A stretch of 64,000 nt of DNA from Polynucleobacter sp. Latsch14-2. GTDB taxonomy: Bacteria > Pseudomonadota > Gammaproteobacteria > Burkholderiales > Burkholderiaceae. Below the pieces are notes generated by a model. It saw nothing but the letters and a program-made list of their open reading frames with translations, was not told the DNA's origin and did no database searches. The position numbers were made by a program, and so were the translations under genes. The DNA is taken from positions 1 through 64,000 of the forward strand of contig NZ_JACVPL010000008.1 of assembly GCF_018881925.1 (NCBI RefSeq), given 5' to 3'. Of the stretch, positions 44,641 through 53,537 are shown one piece after another; the stretch's first letter is position 1; every line of letters starts with the position of its first letter.

Positions 44641-45095
44641 TCGCTGATGCCGTTTTTGCTCGGGTATTTGTATGATGCATAACGCACTACGGCATTGGCT
44701 AGCGCCAAAACTAAGATCGTAATTCCCATGAAGAGAATGGACATATCCGCTTCATGTTTCGTATTGACCAAGTCAATAATGAGGCGCGTTACAGCAGTGA
44801 TGGCAACATAAATTAAGAAGCGAACTGGCATGTGATTGGTTTTGAAATAAATCCCCACCATTGCGCCAATTTCCAAATAGATAAATAGTAAGAGTAAGTC
44901 TTCGATTGAAGCCGCACCCTTATTAGCCATTCCTATAAACGCTACCCCAGCTGACCAGACTGTGGCAGCCCCGATGCCAAAAAGAGCGATACGGTGAAAG
45001 AGGGATACAAATAAATTACCAATGGGGACAGACCATTTTTCAATGGATTCCTCTAGCTTAGATGCATCCTTAGGTAAGGTGGGTGGCACGTTCAT
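44637..45095 (-). CDS. psiE: PsiE family membrane protein
   Basis: A 152-residue protein of the phosphate-starvation-inducible PsiE family, with four membrane helices (about 34-56, 64-81, 88-106 and 116-136). The conserved DLLLLFIYLEIGAMVGIYF then HMPVRFLIYVAITAVTRLI are family marks. In E. coli PsiE is induced by phosphate and carbon limitation; function unknown. A hexanucleotide repeat tract lies 25 bases upstream of its start. Confidence 0.85.
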   Translation of the reverse strand: MNVPPTLPKDASKLEESIEKWSVPIGNLFVSLFHRIALFGIGAATVWSAGVAFIGMANKGAASIEDLLLLFIYLEIGAMVGIYFKTNHMPVRFLIYVAITAVTRLIIDLVNTKHEADMSILFMGITILVLALANAVVRYASYKYPSKNGISD

Positions 45096-45120
45096 TGAAT
45101 TCCCTTTTTAAATGATTTGT

Positions 45121-45167
45121 CTCAGTCTCAGTCTCAGTCTCAGTCTCAGTCTCAGTCTCAGTCTCAG
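45121..45167. repeat. Hexanucleotide tandem repeat (CTCAGT)7.8
   Basis: Seven perfect CTCAGT units plus CTCAG, 47 bases in all, lying between the psiE start (45095) and the terminator at 45208-45230. On the psiE coding strand the unit reads ACTGAG. The position is the psiE promoter/leader. Copy number changes by slipped pairing would move promoter parts by six bases per unit. Confidence 0.95.
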
Positions 45168-45207
45168 CATTAGTATTAGGTATCTTGCTGAGTTAGTAAA
45201 CAAAAAA

Positions 45208-45230
45208 GAGGCTTAAAAGCCTCCTTTTTA
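45208..45230. terminator. Bidirectional terminator after fccB
   Basis: Perfect palindrome GAGGCTT/AAGCCTC with A and T tracts on both sides, 18 bases after the minus-strand fccB stop. It separates fccB from psiE, so psiE must have its own promoter in 45096-45207. Confidence 0.85.
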
Positions 45231-45247
45231 TTAACTCTTGACCTCTG

Positions 45248-46522
45248 TCAAGCTAGGCTGTCAGCCCAAATATTATGTGCCCACCCCCAAGCATAGACGC
45301 CTTCGAGGGTTGAGGGTGCGGGGGATAGCCCACCGGCACCAGGAACGGCTTTAAATGTCTTCTCAGCGGCATCATATTGATGCACGCTGGCCACGTGAAT
45401 GGTTTGTTTTTCATTGACAAAGCTGTAGCAGGTATTAGTTAGCACTGGAGCTGGATTGATTTCCCAGTCACTCAGTCCGGCAACAATCGCGGCGGCTGCG
45501 ACTTTCGCATGTTGATTCGCCATATGACCAGATTTGGGCATGGCTGGCGCAACCTGAATGGAGTCTCCAAGCACATGAATGTCTTTATGCGCAGTGGATT
45601 CAAAATTTAAAAAGTTAACATTGACCCAACGTCCGTTGGAGTTCGCCAGTCCGGTGTTGACTGCAATTGCCCCGGCGCTCATGGCAGGCAATACATTTAA
45701 TACGTCCGCCCTGACATCATCTTCGACCTCGATCTTTAAGGTTTTTGTTTGGGCGTCAACGGCAACCACATTATTTCTGGGTCGGTATTCAATTAAGCCA
45801 GAGTATTGCTCGGCCCAAACTTTTTTGAATAGTGCACCCTTCGAGGTGACATCCTCATTTGCATCCAAAATCAATACTTTCGACTTTGGCTTGTACTGCT
45901 TAAGATAGTTTGCTACCTGACAGGCGCGTTCATAGGGTCCAGGAGGGCAGCGATAAGGGGCTTCTGGAATGCTAATGGCAAATACACCGCCATCACGCAT
46001 AGCTGCTAATTGCTTATGAAGCATTACTGTTTCTGAACCAGCCTTCCAAGCTTGTAGTGTGACACCATCTTTATTTGCCTGGGCTAGGCCTTCAATGCTG
46101 CTCATGATGAGGCTGACGCCCGGAGAGATAACCGCCTTGTCATAAGATAATATTTTTCCGGAGGCGAGCTTGGCCTTTTTCTTATCAGGATCGATGCTCA
46201 CCACGCTATCTTGGATAACTTTAATACCATGACGTTTGCTTAAGCTGCCATAGGAAGAGGTGATGTCTGCCATGGTGCGGGATCCGCCCACTACAAGATT
46301 GGAGAGCGGGCAAGACAAGAAGGCAGCATTAGGTTCAACTAAGGTGACGCGAGCAGTGTTGTTGGAAAAGATGCGCAAATATTTGGCCGCAGTAGCTCCA
46401 CCATAACCGCCGCCGATGACCAGAATTTCTGCTTTTTGAAGATTGGCATATGCCTGGGTAGAAAAACCGGCTAGCAAGCCAAGCCCTGCGGCACCTTGAC
46501 CTAAAAAATGTCGACGATTCAT
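45248..46522 (-). CDS. fccB: Sulfide dehydrogenase flavoprotein subunit FccB
   Basis: A 424-residue periplasmic flavoprotein that oxidises sulfide and passes electrons to cytochrome FccA. The Tat leader is RRHFLGQG (3-10), followed by the FAD motif GGGYGGATAAKYL (37-49). Redox-active cysteines are expected in YRCPPGPYERAC (about 190) and LTNTCYSFV near the C-terminus; ALNE-like CPLSNLVVGG is also present. The FCSD_flavin-binding C-terminal region is complete. It is ten bases downstream of fccA on the same strand. Confidence 0.92.
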   Translation of the reverse strand: MNRRHFLGQGAAGLGLLAGFSTQAYANLQKAEILVIGGGYGGATAAKYLRIFSNNTARVTLVEPNAAFLSCPLSNLVVGGSRTMADITSSYGSLSKRHGIKVIQDSVVSIDPDKKKAKLASGKILSYDKAVISPGVSLIMSSIEGLAQANKDGVTLQAWKAGSETVMLHKQLAAMRDGGVFAISIPEAPYRCPPGPYERACQVANYLKQYKPKSKVLILDANEDVTSKGALFKKVWAEQYSGLIEYRPRNNVVAVDAQTKTLKIEVEDDVRADVLNVLPAMSAGAIAVNTGLANSNGRWVNVNFLNFESTAHKDIHVLGDSIQVAPAMPKSGHMANQHAKVAAAAIVAGLSDWEINPAPVLTNTCYSFVNEKQTIHVASVHQYDAAEKTFKAVPGAGGLSPAPSTLEGVYAWGWAHNIWADSLA

Positions 46523-46531
46523 ATTGAGCTC

Positions 46532-46867
46532 TTATTGGTTTTTGCCAAGTTGATCGGCTACGGTGATAAGTTGTTCATCCGTATATCCCTTCGCGAGCTG
46601 GGGCATGATGGTTCCGTTGCGGGTCCCATTTTTGTAGGCCTGAAGTTGTGTCAGTATTTGCGCGCTTGTGAGTTTGTTAATTAGTGGAATGCTGGCGTCG
46701 ATCAGGCCATTGCCATTGGTACCATGGCAATTGGCGCAGCTTGCTACTAAGGCACTTTTGTATAGCGAATTTGCATCTGATATTTGGGCCATTGTGGGAC
46801 CGTTCAAAAGACTAAAGCCTATAAGCCCCAAAATCAGGTAGGTCGGTCTAAGGTATTTCTTTCGCAT
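46532..46867 (-). CDS. fccA: Cytochrome c subunit FccA of sulfide dehydrogenase
   Basis: A 111-residue monohaem cytochrome c with a leader helix and signal cleavage near MAQ (residue 27). The haem site is CANCH at 44-48, and the axial Met is likely in GTIMPQLAKGYTDEQL. It matches the electron acceptor of FccB. The single-haem form is smaller than dihaem FccA of Allochromatium. The order fccA-fccB is typical. Confidence 0.9.
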   Translation of the reverse strand: MRKKYLRPTYLILGLIGFSLLNGPTMAQISDANSLYKSALVASCANCHGTNGNGLIDASIPLINKLTSAQILTQLQAYKNGTRNGTIMPQLAKGYTDEQLITVADQLGKNQ

Positions 46868-47075
46868 GGGGATGGTCTTTATGCTCTCAAATGCAATATG
46901 GATGATTGCTAAGTGGAATTGAATATGAGTATCTTAAACAATAGTCTAGGGCACGCTATAGTTTTTTGTGGAACCATTTTTTGTAGATAAAGATTTTAAA
47001 GTGGTCAAAATTCATCAAAAACAGGCCTTATAAGCTTTTTATTGCTCAATGAACTAAGCCCTTTAAACTAGACCC

Positions 47076-48797
47076 ATGCGAAGCACTTTTTCTTATCGTA
47101 GCGCCATCCTCATATTGCTGCTAGGGATATTTACCTATCTATATGGCTTGGATAGTCGATTTGCTCCTAAAAATGGTGACGAGTACCCGTATATGCATAT
47201 TGTGCGGATGACAGCCGATTCTGGGGCATGGCTGCCACTACAGTCTGAGATGGATGGTATTAAGAATACAAAGCCCCCGCTCTTATTTTGGCAAGGGATC
47301 GCCAGCACTGAGTGGGCTAGTCACTGGAGTCTCGCAGCGCTGCGTTGGCCGAGTCTTGTTTATACGGCCTTGACGGCATTTTCCTTATTTCTAGCCGTGC
47401 GTCGTTTTAGTGGGAAGACCCAGACGGGGCTTTTAGCAAGCCTGGTTTGGCTCTCGTTTTTTGCAAGTTATCGTTACGGTCGGCCATTCTTGACCGATCC
47501 CCCTGAAGTATTTTGGTTGACGCTACCTTTTATAGCTTTGTTGTATTGGGGTAAGAGCGCCTTTGAGTCGAAACTATTCTTTCCTTTTTTGGTAGCAATC
47601 TGTTTTGGATTGGCATTGCTTTCTAAATCATTTGCCTACATCGTGCCAGCATCCTTCGCTTTGAGTTTGTGCTATTGGCGTTGGCGTGATTGGAGTATTT
47701 CGAAGTTTCTGATCCATGACCTCATTAAAATTATTTTGCTTGTGTTGCTATCACTAGGAATTTTTGCTCTGTGGTTTGCATTTGACCCATCTCCAGAGGC
47801 GGTTTGGAAAGAATTTGTACTTGGTGAAAACGCAGGCAAGTTCGAGGCTCGTAATGCTAACTACCTCTTAGATTTGATTTGGGGTGGCGATAGTATTTGG
47901 ATGTTGCTACTAACCACCTTGGCTAATGCCGGTTTATTTATCTTTGTGTTGATAAGTGCCCTGTGGCAGTGCTGGCGTCATCGTCGCTTTCTTTCTATCC
48001 AAGAGACTCTCCTGCTCTTATTCATTGCTGCTTTCCTATTGGTCTTTAGCTTGCCAAGTCAGCGTTCCGGACGTTACTTGTTGCCAGTCATGCCAGCATT
48101 CGCAGTATTCATTGCTCTATATTGGGATCGATTGCCTTTATGGGGCTTCAGGTTCGCATTGCTTTTGCAAGCGCTAGTGCTCTCTCTCTTGATATGGGTG
48201 GGCGGCAATTTGCAAACATCTCCTTTTTTGATTGGGGCTACCGCGTGGATCTACCCAATTTGGCATTGGGTTTTGATAGCGCTTAGCTTGGCGCTCATCT
48301 TGATTGGCTTGTGTAAAAAAAATCTTAGCAAAACGATTGCCTTGGCAGGATGTTTTCTTTGTTATTGTTCTTTAACCAGCAGCCTAACCCCTCTTGAGGG
48401 GGTGCTGGGACGTTTTGATTTGGCAACCATTCAAGCGGCTCGGAATATGGAGTTGTGGATTCCATGTGATTACCGTGCAAAGGACGAGGAATATCGCTTA
48501 CTGCTACCGGGCGCTAAATTACATGGTTACGCAGCCAGGGATGCTGGAAATATCGATGTCCTACAAAATACCTATCCATTTGTAGCGGTGCAGACTCCTT
48601 TGGGCGTTACCCCGCAGGTTTGTGAGTCTTGTAAGATTGTTGGTAGTCGTATGGAGATGCGCGCACGTCACTCTGATCAAGAAATTAAAGCAATGCTTAT
48701 GGGAGAGATTGGCGAACATCTGTTTGTAAATGAATATTTGATTTCCACCCCGATAAAAATGACTGGGCCGCAAAGTGGCAAGGATGCCTGTCGATGA
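47076..48797 (+). CDS. GT39/ArnT-like membrane glycosyltransferase
   Basis: A 573-residue GT-C protein with about twelve membrane helices. The first periplasmic loop has KNGDEYPYMHI, where the D-E pair is the catalytic/metal site of the PMT/ArnT family, followed by KNTKPPLLFWQGIAST, the typical second loop. Such enzymes transfer sugars from undecaprenyl phosphate to lipid A, proteins or polysaccharide. It overlaps the sialidase-like gene by four bases (ATGA), and that one abuts a third membrane gene; the three form one operon. Confidence 0.85.
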   Translation: MRSTFSYRSAILILLLGIFTYLYGLDSRFAPKNGDEYPYMHIVRMTADSGAWLPLQSEMDGIKNTKPPLLFWQGIASTEWASHWSLAALRWPSLVYTALTAFSLFLAVRRFSGKTQTGLLASLVWLSFFASYRYGRPFLTDPPEVFWLTLPFIALLYWGKSAFESKLFFPFLVAICFGLALLSKSFAYIVPASFALSLCYWRWRDWSISKFLIHDLIKIILLVLLSLGIFALWFAFDPSPEAVWKEFVLGENAGKFEARNANYLLDLIWGGDSIWMLLLTTLANAGLFIFVLISALWQCWRHRRFLSIQETLLLLFIAAFLLVFSLPSQRSGRYLLPVMPAFAVFIALYWDRLPLWGFRFALLLQALVLSLLIWVGGNLQTSPFLIGATAWIYPIWHWVLIALSLALILIGLCKKNLSKTIALAGCFLCYCSLTSSLTPLEGVLGRFDLATIQAARNMELWIPCDYRAKDEEYRLLLPGAKLHGYAARDAGNIDVLQNTYPFVAVQTPLGVTPQVCESCKIVGSRMEMRARHSDQEIKAMLMGEIGEHLFVNEYLISTPIKMTGPQSGKDACR

Positions 48798-50038
48798 GTC
48801 GTGCGATCGCCTTTTGCTTTTTATTGCTGGCCGCAGTGTTAGGATTTTTGCACATTGATAGTCAACCCGTGTGGGCGCCTTTTGAAATTCCTTTGATCCA
48901 AGCCCTTGAAGAGGAGCAAAATCAAAGCAGCTCAATTAAGAAATCATCGCAAGCTACTAGTAAACTTGCTGTAGCCCATCCGCAACTAGCTTGGCTCCCA
49001 GACACGGGCGCTGCTTCAGTTCATGCAGCTTCCTTGATCGCCCTTAAGGATGGCTCAATTCGTGCATTTTGGTTTGCCGGGAGCAGGGAGGGTGCGCCAG
49101 ATGTGGTCATTAATAGTGCGGTCTATAGTCCGACGTCTTCTACTTGGGGCGCTCCTGTAGTTGTGATGGATCGGGTTGCTGCTGAAAAAGGTCTGTCACG
49201 TTACATTGCAAAACTAGGTAATCCCGTTCCCAGTAGGTCTGCGGATGGTCGTCTGCAACTGTTCTTTGTCACAGTTTCTATTGGTGGTTGGGCTGGAAGT
49301 TCAATCTCAACCATCAGCTCTGATAATGAAGGGCTTACGTGGACTCGCCCACGCCGTTTAATTACCTCCCCTTTTATTAATCTGAGCACCTTAGTCAAGT
49401 CTCCAACAATTCAGTTTGCCGATGGCCGTCTGGGTTTGCCTGCCTATCATGAGTGGATTGGTCGTTTTGGGGAGTTCTTGAGAATTGAATCTGACCGAGT
49501 CATCGATAAACGTCGTATGAGCTCTGGACGAGGTGCAATTCAGCCTATTGTGTTTGTCGATGGCGCCCAACAAGCAAGCGCATATTTCCGTCAAACGCGC
49601 AGTGGATCTGAAGCTAAACAAATTCCCACGAGCGAAACGCACAATGCGGGCCAAACCTGGACTGCCATTGGCGATACAGAAATCCCCAATCCAAATTCAG
49701 CGATTGCTGCATTGGCCTTAGCAAATGGCACACGCCTGTTGGTGCTCAATAACCTAGAGGCGGGGCGGCATCGCTTAGTGTTGATGTTGGCTGACCCCGC
49801 CACTAGTGATAAAGCAAAACAATGGCGAGTGGTTCAAGTCCTAGAAGACGATGAAGCATTGCCCGGTGAACAGCGCCGTGAATTTTCCTACCCATACTTG
49901 ATCACAGCCGACGGCAGTGATGCGCACTTGGTTTATACCTGGGATAGAAAAAAAATACGCCATATCCATTTTGGAGCAGATTGGCTTGCGCAGTTGCAGA
50001 GTCACCTAAAAGACGGGCAACTTGAGGGGGAGAAATAA
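48794..50038 (+). CDS. Sialidase-like beta-propeller protein
   Basis: A 414-residue protein with an N-terminal leader or anchor helix (about 3-20) and a BNR/sialidase-type propeller (PF13088-like). HAASLIALKDGSIRAFWFAG (about 78-97) carries the first arginine site, and an Asp-box-like SSDNEGLTWTRP is near 175. The family often includes exo-alpha-sialidases, but key catalytic residues cannot be confirmed by eye. It overlaps the GT39 gene (4 bases) and abuts the next by one base. A cell-envelope glycan role is inferred. Confidence 0.75.
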   Translation: MSRAIAFCFLLLAAVLGFLHIDSQPVWAPFEIPLIQALEEEQNQSSSIKKSSQATSKLAVAHPQLAWLPDTGAASVHAASLIALKDGSIRAFWFAGSREGAPDVVINSAVYSPTSSTWGAPVVVMDRVAAEKGLSRYIAKLGNPVPSRSADGRLQLFFVTVSIGGWAGSSISTISSDNEGLTWTRPRRLITSPFINLSTLVKSPTIQFADGRLGLPAYHEWIGRFGEFLRIESDRVIDKRRMSSGRGAIQPIVFVDGAQQASAYFRQTRSGSEAKQIPTSETHNAGQTWTAIGDTEIPNPNSAIAALALANGTRLLVLNNLEAGRHRLVLMLADPATSDKAKQWRVVQVLEDDEALPGEQRREFSYPYLITADGSDAHLVYTWDRKKIRHIHFGADWLAQLQSHLKDGQLEGEK

Positions 50039-50658
50039 TGGATTATTTGATGCAAATTCTCGCTTTGATAGAAATATCTATCAGTTCCGCTGTTATTGTG
50101 ATTTGCTTGCTGAAAAAAATATTTCAAGTAGAAATGCCATTTGCAATCCAGCTTTTTCTGCTACTGTTATTTGCTAATCTTTTCTTTTGGCCCTTGGGCT
50201 TCTTTATGGAATTACCTATTGCCGCTTATATTCGGGGCATAACAGGAGATCTGAGTATTGTTTCTATGTTGTTGCTTTGGGCTAGCTTGCTGCCTTCAAA
50301 TAAGCCGACACCGATTTCATTTAAGCTTGCGCTTGCTCTTGTGGCTATCATCTTCTATCCGCTCGCTCTTGGCTTGGGCATGTTGGATCCGTATACATGG
50401 GGGTATGGCTCACTGATTTTTCTGAGTGCAGTCTTAGTATTTGCGGTGATCTGCGGGCTTGCTAGCTGGAACAAAGGTCTGTGGATTATTGCCATAGCGA
50501 TTATTGCCTGGAGTTTTCATTGGCATGAGTCCGCTAATTTATGGGATTACTTATTGGATCCTTTCTTGGGAATGTGGGCCTTATGGTCCAGCGCGAACTA
50601 TTTGCGCTTGAAGCGGCGTAAGCGCGCCCAATCAGGATATTTATTTAGGGCTGGCTGA
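50038..50658 (+). CDS. Integral membrane protein
   Basis: A 206-residue protein with about six or seven membrane helices and no recognised family. The C-terminus is basic (KRRKRAQ). Its start shares bases with the sialidase-like stop (TAATG), which shows translational coupling. It is probably an envelope partner of the GT39 and sialidase-like proteins. Confidence 0.6.
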   Translation: MDYLMQILALIEISISSAVIVICLLKKIFQVEMPFAIQLFLLLLFANLFFWPLGFFMELPIAAYIRGITGDLSIVSMLLLWASLLPSNKPTPISFKLALALVAIIFYPLALGLGMLDPYTWGYGSLIFLSAVLVFAVICGLASWNKGLWIIAIAIIAWSFHWHESANLWDYLLDPFLGMWALWSSANYLRLKRRKRAQSGYLFRAG

Positions 50659-50722
50659 CGGGTTTAAAGGTGGCGCAGTAACTTGAGGTGATATATTTAT
50701 ATGGATGAAAACTGAGGTATAT

Positions 50723-51994
50723 ATGAAGCGACCAAGTCAGGAAAATATTCAAGTATTTAATAGGTGCGCTTCATCACTTCGTATGATTGCACTTGTTTGT
50801 GGATCACTGTTAGGTGGGTGCGTCATGAATCAGGGCCCATACCAGGAGAGTGGATATTACCCTCAGACTTATATGCAAAGTGGGGGCTATGGTGATCAAG
50901 GCTACATTCAAGACTCAAGCTATAACGCAGGTCCACAAACAATTTCTTCAGCGCAATTGCAATCATTAGTTTCGCCTATAGCGCTTTATCCAGACTCTTT
51001 GCTCTCGCTAATGTTGCTAGCCTCGACCTACCCACTGCAAGTAGCGGAGGCCTATAACTGGCGCAACACTAATGCCTCCTTAAAAGGTGACGCCTTGCAA
51101 AATGCAGTCAAGGCACAATCGTGGGACGATAGTGTGAAATCTCTAGTGGCGTTTCCAAAGGCTTTCAATATGATGGGTGGAAAATTGCAGTGGACCCAAA
51201 ACCTAGGTAATGCCTATAAGTTGCAGGCTGCGGACACCATGAAAGCGGTCCAAGCTTTAAGAAAATTAGCACTCAAGGCCGGTACTCTTAAATCAAATAA
51301 AGAAATTACGGTGACTACTGATACGAACTCTAATATCTTAATTACCCCGGCTAATACCAAAGTGGTTTACATTCCGAGTTATAGCCCCACTGTCGTTTAT
51401 GGGCCATGGCCATATCCTGAATATCCACCATATCCTGTTTATGACCCTGCTTGGGGCTTTATGGATTTTGGTTTTGGCTTTGCTATTGGCGAAGATTTTT
51501 GGTCCTACCCCAATTGGTCTAATGGCAGTATTAATTCCACAAACATAAACCCTTCTAATCGCATACCTTCTCGCGCTATTATTGGACCGGCTAGCATTGT
51601 CAACCAACAGCGTTTACTTAATGATTGGCAAAATAAATCCACACCTCAGCAGAGGGAGGCAGCCCGCATCGACGGCCAACGCGCCAATAATGCTTTTCAG
51701 AAGAATGCTACTCCGCAAGAGAGAGAACAGGCGGATCGCTTAAATCAAGAGGCGCGGAATGATGCTCAGGTGGATAGGAGTGATCCCAATATATATCGTG
51801 AAGCCGGACAAGAAAATGCTTTGCGTGAGCAAGCACGCTTTGATGGTGATCAAGACCGCTCACGAGGTTTTAATGGTGGGGGTGGTTTTAACGGCTTTGG
51901 CGGCGGCCATATGAGCGGATTTGGCGGAGGCGGTGGTGGTGGCAGTCATATGGGCGGCTTTGGCGGCGGCCATATGAGCGGTTTTAGACGTTAA
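50723..51994 (+). CDS. DUF3300 lipoprotein with Gly-rich tail
   Basis: A 423-residue protein with a lipoprotein leader (MIALVCGSLLGGC, lipobox LGGC). The DUF3300 core follows: LQSLVSPIALYPDSLLSLML, then WDDSVKSLVAFPKAFNMM, and the proline/tyrosine-rich YSPTVVYGPWPYPEYPPYPV. The C-terminus is Gly/Phe/His-rich repeats (GGGHMSGFGGG). The RBS-like GAGGTATAT and the ATG at 50723 are preferred over an ATG at 50705. Function unknown; an envelope role is likely. Confidence 0.85.
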   Translation: MKRPSQENIQVFNRCASSLRMIALVCGSLLGGCVMNQGPYQESGYYPQTYMQSGGYGDQGYIQDSSYNAGPQTISSAQLQSLVSPIALYPDSLLSLMLLASTYPLQVAEAYNWRNTNASLKGDALQNAVKAQSWDDSVKSLVAFPKAFNMMGGKLQWTQNLGNAYKLQAADTMKAVQALRKLALKAGTLKSNKEITVTTDTNSNILITPANTKVVYIPSYSPTVVYGPWPYPEYPPYPVYDPAWGFMDFGFGFAIGEDFWSYPNWSNGSINSTNINPSNRIPSRAIIGPASIVNQQRLLNDWQNKSTPQQREAARIDGQRANNAFQKNATPQEREQADRLNQEARNDAQVDRSDPNIYREAGQENALREQARFDGDQDRSRGFNGGGGFNGFGGGHMSGFGGGGGGGSHMGGFGGGHMSGFRR

Positions 51995-52016
51995 CTTCTA
52001 TTAAGAGAAAAGACTC

Positions 52017-52388
52017 ATGAAAATATTTCCGAGAATATGCGTACTCATTGCATCTATATTTTGTTTTTCCCCATATGCATTTGCGCAGAAAGACCTCCCA
52101 GTAGACGACGCTAGTACCGCTGCATATGTCGAGCTCTGCAAAAATCCCGCTGATGAACAAGGACGTAGTTTTTGCTTTGGCTTTGGCGAGGGTGTATATC
52201 AGGCGTATTTAGCGAGTCATGCTTCAAATGCTAAGAAAGCTATATGCTTTGAAGATAAAAACGATACTCGTAATGAGGTTTTACAAAAGTTCCTATCATG
52301 GAGCAATGCAAACCCTCAATTGAACAAAGACAAAGCAGCCAAAACCCTAATGCGCTTCTTTACTGATAATTACTCTTGTAAGAAATAA
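52017..52388 (+). CDS. Exported Rap1a/Tai-like protein
   Basis: A 123-residue protein with a signal peptide (about 1-23, ending YAFAQ). Conserved cysteines lie in YVELCKN, SFCFGFGEGVYQAYL, AICFEDK and YSCKK. The pattern resembles the Rap1a/Tai immunity fold, seen for type VI effectors, but no type VI effector gene is near. The name is a structural guess. Confidence 0.65.
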   Translation: MKIFPRICVLIASIFCFSPYAFAQKDLPVDDASTAAYVELCKNPADEQGRSFCFGFGEGVYQAYLASHASNAKKAICFEDKNDTRNEVLQKFLSWSNANPQLNKDKAAKTLMRFFTDNYSCKK

Positions 52389-52408
52389 AAAAGCCACAAA
52401 TAAAAAAA

Positions 52409-52431
52409 GCCAGCAAGAGCTGGCCTTTTTT
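52409..52431. terminator. Bidirectional terminator
   Basis: Stem GCCAGC/GCTGGC with loop AAGA, A-rich before and T-rich after, between convergent genes ending at 52388 and 52452. Confidence 0.85.
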
Positions 52432-52451
52432 ATTATTGTTAATGTGAAAGC

Positions 52452-53444
52452 TTAGTCTGCATATGCACCAGCTTTACGAATCACTGGACCCCATTTGTTG
52501 ATTTCGGCTTCAAGATGACTTTTGAGTCCAGCTGGAGTGGCTTTGCTTGCAGGAACCATTTCGATGTTGGATTCTGCTAGGCGTGCCTTCACTTCTGGGT
52601 CATTTAACGCAGCATTTAATGCTTTATTGATCTTAGAGAGCACTGCTGGTGGAGTTCCCTTAGATACATACATACCGTGCCACACTTTAACGTCAAAACC
52701 TTTTAGTCCTTGTTCATCCAAAGTTGGAATGTTTGGTAGCGCTGACAAGCGTTTAGGCGTGGTTACACCATAGGTCTTCACCAAGCCATCTTTGATATAA
52801 GGAACGGTTTGAGTAGTCTGGTCGCACAAGAGGTCTACTTGACCACCCAGCAGGTCGGTGAGGGCCGGACCAGTCCCTTTATATGGAACAGTTGTTAACT
52901 CCACGCCTTCACGAGACATGAACAATAATCCGCAAAGCTGTGAAACTGCGCCAGGACCAGCATTAGCTAGGGTTACCTTTTCTTTATTAGCCTTAATGTA
53001 GGCCTCAAGTTCTTTAAAGTTGTTTGGTGGAAAATTCTTACGACCCAAGAGCACCATCGGAACATCAACCACTTGACCAATGTATTCAAAATCTGTCATT
53101 GGATCGAATGGAAGTTTCTTGTACAGTGCTGGCGCAGTAGCCATGCCCATATGGTGAATAAGAACCATATAACCATCTGCCGGTGAACGCGCAACACGGG
53201 TTGCAGCAATTGTTCCACCAGCGCCGACAGTATTTTCAACAATCACGGTTTGCCCTAGATTTTTGCCCATTGGTATCGCAACCAAACGAGCTACTGCATC
53301 GGTTGGTCCACCAGCGGCAAATGGCACGACTAAGGTAATGGGCTTATTCGGGTAGGCGTCTGCAGCTAGTGCAGCTCCGTTAATAAGGAGGGAGGAGGCA
53401 AGTAATGCACCGATGCTTGCCAATATAGAAGTACGTAATTTCAT
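52452..53444 (-). CDS. Bug-family substrate-binding protein
   Basis: A 330-residue periplasmic receptor of the Bug/tripartite tricarboxylate-type family, abundant in Burkholderiales. Signal peptide (about 1-28, ending AALAAD) then YPNKPITLVVPFAAGGPTDAVAR (start of the fold) and GTGPALTDLLGGQVDLLCD. The RBS GGAGAAA before the ATG at 53444 fixes this start; a longer reading adds 13 residues without a leader function. The next minus-strand genes upstream code for organic-acid enzymes, so a dicarboxylate or related acid is its probable ligand. Confidence 0.92.
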   Translation of the reverse strand: MKLRTSILASIGALLASSLLINGAALAADAYPNKPITLVVPFAAGGPTDAVARLVAIPMGKNLGQTVIVENTVGAGGTIAATRVARSPADGYMVLIHHMGMATAPALYKKLPFDPMTDFEYIGQVVDVPMVLLGRKNFPPNNFKELEAYIKANKEKVTLANAGPGAVSQLCGLLFMSREGVELTTVPYKGTGPALTDLLGGQVDLLCDQTTQTVPYIKDGLVKTYGVTTPKRLSALPNIPTLDEQGLKGFDVKVWHGMYVSKGTPPAVLSKINKALNAALNDPEVKARLAESNIEMVPASKATPAGLKSHLEAEINKWGPVIRKAGAYAD

Positions 53445-53537
53445 GGTTTTTCTCCGTTTAAATTCTGTGAATCGAACTGCCAATCTCTCTGCGCTTAGCT
53501 ACACGGTTGATTTTGCCAGCATTCTGGTCTGTAAAGA

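Noticed and set aside
45121..45167. CRISPR array or rho-independent terminator
   Set aside because: Units of six bases in tandem have no spacers and no hairpin; a simple tandem repeat.
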